Assembly (NCBI GenBank): GCA_964432945.1
Contig: CAYSPO010000060.1
Coordinates: 1-5,711 of the forward strand
Direction: 5' to 3'
From: CAYSPO01 sp964432945
Lineage (GTDB): Bacteria > Bacillota > Clostridia > Tissierellales > Peptoniphilaceae
DNA length: 5,711 nt
Positions within the stretch are counted from its first letter, which is position 1. Every line of letters begins with the position of its first letter. Below the pieces are notes generated by a model, which saw only the letters and a list, made by a program, of their open reading frames with translations, searched no databases and had not been told where the DNA came from. This document shows positions 1-5,271 of the stretch, piece after piece. The translations under genes were made by a program, and so were the position numbers.

Positions 1-6
1 AAAAAA

Positions 7-792
7 GTGCAAAAATTTAACTTACATACTCACACTAAAAGATGTGGGCATGCAGTTGGAGAAGACAAAGAATATATTGAAGAAGCAAGAAAAAGTGGTT
101 TCGATATATTAGGTTTTTCTGACCATGTAGCATTTAAAACTTGGAATGAGCCGAAAGTTAGAATGGCTCATGATGATATGAAGAGTTATGAAGAAGCAAT
201 AAAGTCCTATAATGAAGATTTTGATGATATAAAAATACTTTTAGGATATGAAACAGAGTATTTTCCAGATATGAATGACTATTATGAAGAAATCTTAGAT
301 AGGCTGGATTATCTTATTTTAGGCCAACATCTTATTGAATGGAATGGAATTTATGTCCATGATTTTGCAGGAGATAGAGATGTAAGGTTGTTAGCTGAAA
401 GAATAGAAGAAGCTTTAGAAACTGGATATTTTACATACTTATGTCACCCTGATTATTTAATGCTTTCTAGAGATACTTATTCTGAAGATTGTGATATTGC
501 TTTTAGAGAAATGGCTCAAGCTTGCAAAAAGCATGGGGTTCCACTTGAATTAAATATGAATGGATTTGCTAGAAGAGTATCTGTTATTGATGGAGTAGAA
601 CAAACAACTTATCCTTTCAGAAAAGCTTGGGAAATAATAGCAGATATAGGTCCAGAAGTTGTTGTAGGCTATGACTCTCACAAGCCAGAACATTTGGGAG
701 AGAGAGATTTAGAAAAGAAGTTAAAAGATAATTTCGAAGATTTAAATCTGAACTATGTAAAATTTGAAGATTTAAAAAATATTAACTTATAG
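7..792 (+). CDS. PHP-domain phosphoesterase, histidinol-phosphatase (HisK/HisJ) type
   Basis: This 261-aa protein has the PHP metal-site motifs in the expected order: HTH at residues 7-9 with a following CGHA (13-16), SDH at 38-40, GYETEY at 80-85, GQH at 106-108, CHPDY at 146-150, ELN at 181-183 and YDSH at 222-225. In the family these His, Asp and Glu residues hold a metal cluster that hydrolyses phosphate monoesters; HisK-type members convert histidinol phosphate to histidinol in the cytoplasm. The length is close to that of HisK-type enzymes. The start is GTG at base 7. It places the HTH motif right at the N-terminus, as in relatives, but only six bases (all A) lie upstream, so the ribosome site cannot be judged and the frame is open to the window edge. 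No other his genes are visible, so the true substrate may be another sugar or amino-alcohol phosphate. The PHP call is firm; histidinol phosphate as substrate is inference. Confidence 0.88.
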   Translation: MQKFNLHTHTKRCGHAVGEDKEYIEEARKSGFDILGFSDHVAFKTWNEPKVRMAHDDMKSYEEAIKSYNEDFDDIKILLGYETEYFPDMNDYYEEILDRLDYLILGQHLIEWNGIYVHDFAGDRDVRLLAERIEEALETGYFTYLCHPDYLMLSRDTYSEDCDIAFREMAQACKKHGVPLELNMNGFARRVSVIDGVEQTTYPFRKAWEIIADIGPEVVVGYDSHKPEHLGERDLEKKLKDNFEDLNLNYVKFEDLKNINL

Positions 793-845
793 TTATTTAT
801 AACAAGATAATAGTTTATGATTAATAAAAAAATTTAAGTAACAAA

Positions 846-874
846 AAACCACCTTATTAAATATAAGGTGGTTT
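846..874. terminator. Hairpin terminator, probably bidirectional
   Basis: A perfect 12-bp stem (846-857 with 863-874) encloses a 5-base loop. Reading rightward it is followed by TTTCTTTATGTTTT and would end the PHP gene transcript. Reading leftward on the minus strand it runs into a six-T tract (bases 843-848), so it could also end transcripts arriving from the Wzy-like gene. If so, that gene would have a 3' untranslated region of about 400 bases. Confidence 0.87.
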
Positions 875-899
875 CTTTATGTTTTAATAAAATCTAAAT

Positions 900-1197
900 T
901 TAATTTATTTCAATTTTAATTCCTGAACATTTCCCGCTATTACATTTGCTTTGATAAACACTATAAGCAGCTACTCCCAAAGTTAAATCAGTTAAGGGTT
1001 TGAGAATCACATTTCTCAGGCTTTGGATAAAGTTTATTCTACTGAAATTGTTCCATCTCAGTTAATTTTAGTAAAAATAAATTAACTGGAGTAATAGATG
1101 ATTTTCGCCTTCCTAAGGCATAGTTAATATTATCAAAGCAAGTTACGATGGTTTTCATCATTATTATAGATAAACCATACATTTCTTTTCTGAACAT
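900..1197 (-). pseudogene. Possible degraded small coding sequence(s), unidentified
   Basis: Two overlapping minus-strand frames look protein-like but do not form one gene. The upstream frame (ATG at 1195-1197, stop at 1039-1041, 52 aa) begins MFRKEMYGLS and ends LTEMEQFQ; it is open upstream to a TAG near 1235, and I see no good ribosome site. The downstream frame is open from 1061 to a TAA at 900-902 and ends CNSGKCSGIKIEIN after a short hydrophobic stretch (LTLGVAAYSVY), with two closely spaced cysteines. Its only conventional in-frame start is a GTG at 1008-1010. If one G were removed next to the ATG at 1054-1056, the downstream frame would become a 51-aa protein starting MNNFSRINF. That suggests a frameshifted small gene, but chance frames in AT-rich DNA are a real alternative. 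I do not recognise the family; a transposase remnant was considered but no catalytic motif supports it. Confidence 0.25.
1059..1088. repeat. 10-bp perfect inverted repeat
   Basis: CAGTTAATTT at 1059-1068 is the exact reverse complement of AAATTAACTG at 1079-1088, with a 10-base A-rich loop between. There is no T tract on either side, so it is not a typical terminator. Its outer heptamer CAGTTAA recurs at 989-995. It may be a protein-binding palindrome, an RNA hairpin in the 3' region of the Wzy-like transcript, or a relic. Confidence 0.55.
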
Positions 1198-1248
1198 AGC
1201 TGTACGATATATATCACTTTTAATTTTTTTCCGCTAGTAAAATAAGAT

Positions 1249-2694
1249 TTAGTAAGGTATTTTATACCTTGTTTTCTTTAATTCTCCAAGGCTTGCTAAA
1301 ACTATGAATAGGTATATCCATGTCATTCTATTTTGTAGTAGTCCATATATTGAATCTATCATTTGACTTGCTAAGAAAATCCCACCAAATCCAGAAATCA
1401 TTACAAACTCCTGATAATTCTTTCTAAAAAGATTCACAAAATCATAAAATATTATAGATAAAACTACAGACAGAACTAATATAGTTTTTATGGCACCACC
1501 ATTTAACATTTCAATTAAAATCATTGAATGTGGGTGAAAATCTTGATCTAAATCAGGAGTACCATCAGCAAACAGCATTTCTCTAGCTTCTTTAGTTCTG
1601 TAGAGATCTCTTTGTTGAGATCCTCCTTTTCCAATCAATAATTCTTTTTTTGAAAAGTTTTTTATATCTCTTAAAGCAAGTGTCCAAAGTATTTCCCTAC
1701 GACCCATGGCTTGACCAGTTTCTAAAGTACTTTCTTTGTAGCTAGCGTCGTTTTCCAACCTAAAACCATGAATTATACCTTGAGACTTGTCCATCTGCGC
1801 AGATGGAGCTTTAATACCCTTTTTTGTAGCTTCTTCTTCCATTGTTTTATAAACATATTTAGAATGATATTCAAAGCCATCAATTATTATTTTATGAGAA
1901 GCAACTACTCCTGCAATAATAACTACAGAAATTAAAAATGTTCCTAGAGATTTTTTATTTACCATATTTGTAATTAAAAATGATAAGCTTAAAAAAGCAA
2001 ATACAATAAGATAAATTGCCATAACTCTTCTTGAACCTGAAAGGTAAAAGTTAGGCATTAATATAGTGGAATATGCTGCAAAAATCATATATTTTTGCCA
2101 ACAGTTTCTCATTGTATTAATAAAATAAACTCCACAAACATAACCTAATATTATTGGCAGAACATATTGATTGTAGTCTGACTGTAAACTTAGAGTCATG
2201 ATATAATATGTTCTATTAAATATAAAATAAGTAATCCAGGTAAAAATAGATAGGCTTAGAGCAACGATACCAAAACACATTGCTAAGTTTCTAAGTCTTT
2301 CTTTTCTAAGAGTAGGGTTTACATTTGGACCAAAAAAGTAATAGGTTGCATAAATTGATAAAATTATCATAGGTGCAATAGTTGCATATTTCTTTAATGA
2401 AAATATAATATCTTTTGTCCAAGCCAAAGAAATTATATCAAAAATAAAGTATAATACTATAGATATTATAGCCCATTTAAACTTTGAAAATGCCTTTATA
2501 AAACTCTTGAAATATGTTTTAAAACTTCCAGTAGCGATATTATATATAAATAGAATTGTTAGCACTGCAAAGCTAATTTTATAGGGAGACAAGCTACCTA
2601 TTTTAAGTGTCATTGCCATTTCTATAGGAATAAAAAATATAGTTAGCAAGAAGGTTAAGTTCATTATTTTTTCAATTTTTAATTTATTAGTCAT
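1249..2694 (-). CDS. O-antigen ligase/polymerase-like (Wzy_C) membrane protein
   Basis: This 481-aa protein is strongly hydrophobic with many predicted membrane segments, for example around residues 12-30, 37-52, 72-92, 105-122, 138-160, 175-192, 203-218, 223-243, 251-267, 403-421, 429-447 and 456-470. Between residues 268 and 400 lies a large polar loop, probably extracytoplasmic. Landmarks of the O-antigen ligase/Wzy polymerase superfamily are visible: SGSRR at 219-223, GRREILW at 331-337, and HPHSMILIEMLNGG at 387-400 (compare the family's H-x-x-x...E...G motif). Such enzymes polymerise or transfer lipid-linked glycans on the outer face of the membrane; in a Gram-positive this would be capsule, wall polysaccharide or glycoprotein glycan. 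The start is supported by GGAAAGAGG (bases 2700-2708 complemented) five bases before the ATG. No glycosyltransferase, flippase or sugar-nucleotide genes are adjacent, so the glycan and the choice between ligase and polymerase cannot be stated. Confidence 0.82.
   Translation of the reverse strand: MTNKLKIEKIMNLTFLLTIFFIPIEMAMTLKIGSLSPYKISFAVLTILFIYNIATGSFKTYFKSFIKAFSKFKWAIISIVLYFIFDIISLAWTKDIIFSLKKYATIAPMIILSIYATYYFFGPNVNPTLRKERLRNLAMCFGIVALSLSIFTWITYFIFNRTYYIMTLSLQSDYNQYVLPIILGYVCGVYFINTMRNCWQKYMIFAAYSTILMPNFYLSGSRRVMAIYLIVFAFLSLSFLITNMVNKKSLGTFLISVVIIAGVVASHKIIIDGFEYHSKYVYKTMEEEATKKGIKAPSAQMDKSQGIIHGFRLENDASYKESTLETGQAMGRREILWTLALRDIKNFSKKELLIGKGGSQQRDLYRTKEAREMLFADGTPDLDQDFHPHSMILIEMLNGGAIKTILVLSVVLSIIFYDFVNLFRKNYQEFVMISGFGGIFLASQMIDSIYGLLQNRMTWIYLFIVLASLGELKKTRYKIPY
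1254..1270. repeat. Small hairpin overlapping the 3' end of the Wzy-like gene
   Basis: AAGGTAT (1254-1260) pairs with ATACCTT (1264-1270) across a 3-base loop, inside the last codons of the Wzy-like gene. On the minus strand the next bases (ACTAAATCTTATTTT) make only a weak T tract, so termination here would be inefficient. On the plus strand it is followed by GTTTTCTTT, a somewhat better tail, although no plus-strand gene leads into it. Confidence 0.4.
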
Positions 2695-2725
2695 AAGAAC
2701 CTCTTTCCTCGTGTAGTCTCTACTA

Positions 2726-2734
2726 ATATTAACA
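2726..2734 (-). promoter_or_regulatory. Candidate extended -10 promoter for the Wzy-like gene
   Basis: On the minus strand these bases read TGTTAATAT, an extended -10 (TGn) plus TAATAT, one mismatch from TATAAT. Transcription would start near base 2719, about 25 bases before the ATG and upstream of the ribosome site. The -35 at the expected distance (complement of 2749-2754, TATAAA) is poor, which is tolerable for an extended -10 promoter. AT-rich sequence makes chance matches likely. Confidence 0.4.
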
Positions 2735-2738
2735 TAAA

Positions 2739-2744
2739 TATACT
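2739..2744 (+). promoter_or_regulatory. Candidate -10 box for the DNA glycosylase gene
   Basis: TATACT lies 26 bases before the ATG at 2771, leaving room for a transcript start near 2751 and the AGGAGGG ribosome site at 2759-2765. No convincing -35 is seen 16-18 bases upstream (around 2716-2721 reads GTCTCT). It would sit back to back with the candidate promoter of the Wzy-like gene. Confidence 0.3.
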
Positions 2745-2770
2745 GTATTTTATAGCATAGGAGGGTAAAA

Positions 2771-3238
2771 ATGTATAATCATGGATTTAAAGCTATATAT
2801 AATGAAAATTCTAAAATTTTAATACTTGGGTCATTTCCATCAGTAAAATCTAGAGAAATGGAGTTTTATTATTCACACCCATCTAATAGATTTTGGAAGT
2901 TAATGGCGATTTTGCTTGATAGTGAAGAAGCAGATACTGTTGAAGAAAAAACTAAATTATTATTATTAAATAATATAGCCTTATATGATGCAGTAGAGCA
3001 AGCTGAAATTATTGGCTCAATGGATAGTGATTTAAATGTTGTACAGCCAGCTGATCTAAAGCCTATTATAGAGAATTCTAGTATAGAAAAGATATTTTGT
3101 AATGGAAATAAATCATATGAGATTGTAAAAGCTCAAGGATATAGTCCTGTTAAGTTACCTTCAACTTCAGCAGCTAATGCAAGATATAGTATAGAAAATC
3201 TTTATGAAAAATGGAAAATAATTTTAAATTATATATAA
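2771..3238 (+). CDS. DNA-deoxyinosine (hypoxanthine) glycosylase, UDG superfamily family 6
   Basis: This 155-aa protein has the signature of the HDG (family 6) branch of the uracil-DNA glycosylase superfamily. GSFPSVKS at residues 20-27 is the first active-site motif, YYSHPSNRFW at 33-42 follows it, and LPSTSAANA at 129-137 is the minor-groove/intercalation loop. Enzymes of this family remove hypoxanthine, the deamination product of adenine, from DNA to begin base-excision repair; the catalytic residue known from the family is an Asn in the SNRFW context, here Asn39. FCNG at 109-112 fits the buried strand before the helix leading to the second motif. The start is firm: AGGAGGG at 2759-2765 sits five bases before the ATG. 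The length is typical for a single-domain member. The gene stands alone, divergent from the Wzy-like gene and 66 bases before a gene with its own promoter. Biochemical preference for hypoxanthine over uracil is inferred from family membership. Confidence 0.87.
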   Translation: MYNHGFKAIYNENSKILILGSFPSVKSREMEFYYSHPSNRFWKLMAILLDSEEADTVEEKTKLLLLNNIALYDAVEQAEIIGSMDSDLNVVQPADLKPIIENSSIEKIFCNGNKSYEIVKAQGYSPVKLPSTSAANARYSIENLYEKWKIILNYI

Positions 3239-3250
3239 TTATTTAGTTTT

Positions 3251-3281
3251 TTAACATAAAAGATACTTATGGTGCTATAAT
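3251..3281 (+). promoter_or_regulatory. Promoter of the 176-aa unknown gene
   Basis: A perfect TATAAT (3276-3281) is preceded by TGC (3273-3275), giving an extended -10. TTAACA at 3251-3256 matches five of six -35 positions; the spacer is 19 bases, longer than ideal, but the TGn extension compensates. A start near base 3288 would leave a short leader containing the AAAGGGGGA ribosome site (3292-3300). This is the best promoter in the window and implies transcription independent of the upstream glycosylase gene. Confidence 0.68.
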
Positions 3282-3304
3282 GTTAATAAGCAAAGGGGGA
3301 TATT

Positions 3305-3835
3305 ATGCTAAAAAGTATAAAGATTAAATTTGATATTATTGAACTTATGCAATTCTATTGGGAATCTAAAGCAAGTAAAGATAAGCTTCCTGATTCTTAT
3401 TTCTTAGAAATTGCAGCAAGAGATGAAATGAAGGTTCTTTATGGCGAAGACTTTGATGATCAATCAGTAAGAAAAGTAATGTCAGCTGTAATGAACAATG
3501 AGCCATTAAATAATGCTACTAAAAAAGAGGGAAGATTTTGGAACTACAATATGTGGATGCTTGAAGACCTTAACATTATGAGAGCCATGATCCAACCTAT
3601 AAAGCAACTTAATCTTGATGCGTTAAAAGACGAATTCAAAGACGATTCTAAATATGAAGATTTAGAAGTTGTTTTTGTGCCAGGTCATATAGAAAAAGAA
3701 TATATTAACGATAATGTTATTACATTCAACTTTTTCTGTATGTCACCTCAGCCAGAAGATCCTACTCACATCTTAATTGATGGTAAAGAAGTTACAGACT
3801 ACTTTATGGATAAGGCAAGAGAAGTATTAAAATAG
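3305..3835 (+). CDS. Conserved-looking hypothetical protein, 176 aa
   Basis: I cannot assign a function. It is a soluble-looking, acidic protein without a signal peptide or membrane segment. The N-terminal two thirds look helical (residues 8-110), with a dense aromatic and charged core: SVRKVMSAVMNNE at 54-66, then KKEGRFWNYNMWMLED at 73-88. The C-terminal part looks like strands: EVVFVPGHIEKEY at 121-133, ITFNFFCM at 139-146, and IDGKEVTDYF at 158-167. The WNYNMWMLED block is the sort of motif kept by selection. It reminds me of a small conserved family named after Treponema denticola TDE2712, but that is from memory and untested. The start is clear: AAAGGGGGA ends four bases before the ATG, behind an extended -10 promoter. 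It is monocistronic, with a strong terminator 16 bases after the stop. Possible roles cannot be narrowed from its neighbours. Confidence 0.85.
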   Translation: MLKSIKIKFDIIELMQFYWESKASKDKLPDSYFLEIAARDEMKVLYGEDFDDQSVRKVMSAVMNNEPLNNATKKEGRFWNYNMWMLEDLNIMRAMIQPIKQLNLDALKDEFKDDSKYEDLEVVFVPGHIEKEYINDNVITFNFFCMSPQPEDPTHILIDGKEVTDYFMDKAREVLK

Positions 3836-3851
3836 GTTATTTTAAAATAAG

Positions 3852-3880
3852 AATTGCCCAGTGATAAGCACTAGGCAATT
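3852..3880. terminator. Shared terminator between convergent genes
   Basis: AATTGCC (3852-3858) pairs with GGCAATT (3874-3880) and AGTG (3860-3863) with CACT (3869-3872), around a 5-base loop. The single internal position (C3859 with A3873) is a mismatch in plus-strand RNA but a G-U wobble in minus-strand RNA. Rightward it runs into seven Ts (3879-3885) and a second T-rich stretch, so it should end the 176-aa gene transcript well. Leftward the tail is CTTATTTT, weaker, but the hairpin lies just past the stop of the minus-strand K/N-rich gene and probably ends the nfeD-floA operon too. Confidence 0.88.
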
Positions 3881-3888
3881 TTTTTATT

Positions 3889-4263
3889 TTACTTTTTTTT
3901 ATTTCTCAAAGCCTTAGGACCACTCATAATCTCATAAGATAAAATCATATTTCTTAAATCAACTTCATCTTCAAAATAACTTTTTCTTTGATTAGCTTTA
4001 CTTTTTGCTTTATTATTAATGTTTCCATTAATATCTTTCTTAGAATTTTCATTATTTGGAATATATCTAGATTGATTAGTTTGTGTTTTATTTTTTTGTT
4101 TGATTTCAAGATTATTTTGATTATTTATTGTTTTTGTTTTTTTTACGGTTTTTTGAATATTCGTTTTATTTTTTATTAGTTTTTCTTTTTTTTTATTTTG
4201 TTCTGCTTTTATATTAGTATAAATAGAAGCAAGCCCAAATGCTAATATTAAAAATCTAACCAT
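3889..4263 (-). CDS. Short K/N-rich membrane-anchored protein, third gene of the nfeD-floA operon
   Basis: I do not recognise this 124-aa protein by family. Residues 1-17 (MVRFLILAFGLASIYTN) form one short hydrophobic segment, either a membrane anchor or an uncleaved signal. Residues 21-95 are a low-complexity linker rich in Lys, Asn, Thr and Gln, which should be disordered. The C-terminus changes character: YFEDEVDLRNMILSYEIMSG at 96-115 is acidic then amphipathic, followed by PKALR at 116-120 and a basic end. The layout is therefore anchor, flexible tether, short terminal motif. The start lies 2 bases after the floA stop, and the weak upstream sequence (AAGTGATTAACT) suggests translation coupled to floA. 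The coding strand contains A runs of 7 to 9 bases, which are potential slippage sites. Operon position suggests a role at FloA membrane domains, perhaps as an adaptor; this is inference only. It is real rather than a chance frame because of the tight coupling, the terminator directly after it, and the non-repetitive C-terminus. Confidence 0.78.
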   Translation of the reverse strand: MVRFLILAFGLASIYTNIKAEQNKKKEKLIKNKTNIQKTVKKTKTINNQNNLEIKQKNKTQTNQSRYIPNNENSKKDINGNINNKAKSKANQRKSYFEDEVDLRNMILSYEIMSGPKALRNKKK

Positions 4264-4265
4264 AG

Positions 4266-5255
4266 TTAATCACTTATTTCATCATTAGAATTTGAGTTGT
4301 TTTTAGAATCAATATTAGACAGAGATTCTCTCATATCAGTATCTGATTTGATATTTTCCATATTATAGTAATCCATTACGCCAATATTTCCAGTTTTAAG
4401 AGCTTTTGCAATAGCTAGAGGGATTTCAGCTTCAGCTTCAACAACCTTAGCTCGCATTTGTCTAACCTCGGCCACCATTTCTTGTTCACGAGCAACAGCC
4501 ATAGCTCTTCTTTCTTCAGCTTTTGCTTGAGCAATTCTCTTATCAGCTTCAGCTTGGTCTGTTTGTAACTGAGCTCCAATATTTCTACCTACATCTACAT
4601 CGGCTATATCTATAGATAAAATTTCAAAAGCAGTTCCAGAATCTAAGCCTTGGTCAAGAACTCTTTGAGAAATTAAGTCAGGGTTTTCCAAAACATCAGT
4701 GTGTTGCTTAGATGAACCAACAGTTGTAACGATGCCTTCACCAACTCTGGCTATTATAGTTTCTTCTCCAGCTCCTCCAACTAGTCTATCAATATCTGCT
4801 CTTACTGTAACCTTTGCTATTACCACAACCTCAATACCGTTCATTGCGACTGCTGATATTCTAGGCGTTTCTATAACTTTAGGATTAACAGAAACCTTTA
4901 CAGCTTCAAGAACATCTCTTCCTGCTAAATCAATAGCCGCAGCTTGCTCAAAGCTAAGATCTATATCGGCTCTTTGTGCAGCTATAAGAGCATTAACAAC
5001 AGTGTTAACTTCTCCGCCAGCTAAATGATGAGCTTCTAATGTATCCACATCTAAGTCTAAACCAGCTTTAGTTGCTTTTATTATTGGGTTGACAATTATA
5101 GCAGGTCTAACTCTTCTAAGCCTCATACCTATTAAAGTAGGTAGACCGATTTTAACTCCTGAGAAAAAGGCGGTGATCCAAAGACCAACTGGCACCATTG
5201 TAGACAGGATTATAAGGATTACTATGATAACCCCTGCTAGAATAATTAATGGCAT
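4266..5255 (-). CDS. floA: Flotillin-like protein FloA
   Basis: This 329-aa protein is close in length to Bacillus FloA (YqfA) and resembles it throughout. Residues 2-31 form the N-terminal hydrophobic hairpin that inserts in the membrane without crossing as a signal peptide. Residues about 35-230 are the SPFH-like domain, with typical blocks such as IGMRLRRVRP at 42-51, IVNPIIKATKAGLDL at 54-68, LEAHHLAGG at 73-81 and DIADVDVGRNIGAQLQ at 216-231. Residues about 232-287 are the Ala/Glu-rich coiled coil that drives oligomer formation. The segment MDYYNMENIKSDTDMRESLS at 294-313 is the usual C-terminal block, followed by a short Ser/Asn/Asp-rich tail. FloA scaffolds membrane microdomains and affects fluidity and the assembly of membrane complexes. 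AGAAAGGAAG (5261-5270 complemented) precedes the ATG by five bases. The gene follows nfeD after 16 bases, the standard arrangement. It is visibly richer in G and C than its neighbours, as expected from its Ala/Gly/Val content. Confidence 0.96.
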   Translation of the reverse strand: MPLIILAGVIIVILIILSTMVPVGLWITAFFSGVKIGLPTLIGMRLRRVRPAIIVNPIIKATKAGLDLDVDTLEAHHLAGGEVNTVVNALIAAQRADIDLSFEQAAAIDLAGRDVLEAVKVSVNPKVIETPRISAVAMNGIEVVVIAKVTVRADIDRLVGGAGEETIIARVGEGIVTTVGSSKQHTDVLENPDLISQRVLDQGLDSGTAFEILSIDIADVDVGRNIGAQLQTDQAEADKRIAQAKAEERRAMAVAREQEMVAEVRQMRAKVVEAEAEIPLAIAKALKTGNIGVMDYYNMENIKSDTDMRESLSNIDSKNNSNSNDEISD

Positions 5256-5271
5256 ATATACTTCCTTTCTT

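Larger units (their letters stand above)
881..1248. other. Gene-poor gap with short inverted repeats
   Basis: No intact, well-started gene is visible on either strand in these 368 bases. The stretch contains inverted repeats: CCAAAG/CTTTGG (977-982 with 1021-1026) enclosing TGAGAA/TTCTCA (1001-1006 with 1013-1018); a 10-bp stem at 1059-1088; GCCTT/AAGGC (1107-1111 with 1115-1119); and ATGGTTT/AAACCAT (1148-1154 with 1172-1178). The word CAGTTAA occurs at 989-995 and 1059-1065 and inverted at 1082-1088. No recognised riboswitch or tRNA fold was found. The minus strand carries two overlapping short open frames, described separately. The gap may be the 3' untranslated region of the Wzy-like gene, a decayed gene, or both. 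Confidence 0.5.

Noticed and set aside
881..1248. Riboswitch, tRNA or insertion sequence in the gap
   Set aside because: No conserved riboswitch core, cloverleaf, terminal inverted repeats with target duplication, or transposase catalytic motif could be found by eye.
3216..3244. AAATAATT/AATTATTT inverted repeat followed by a T tract after the DNA glycosylase gene
   Set aside because: The stem is 8 bp of A-T only with a 13-base loop, too weak to call a terminator; read-through into the next gene remains possible.
3988..4179. Plus-strand Phe/Ile-rich open frame, apparently a membrane peptide
   Set aside because: It is the complement of the A-rich linker of the minus-strand gene; the hydrophobicity is a by-product of T-rich codons.
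4699..5028. Plus-strand open frame of 109 codons inside floA
   Set aside because: It is antisense to a confidently identified gene; its Ser/Thr/Ala-rich product mirrors the Ala/Glu/Val codons of FloA and has no ribosome site.
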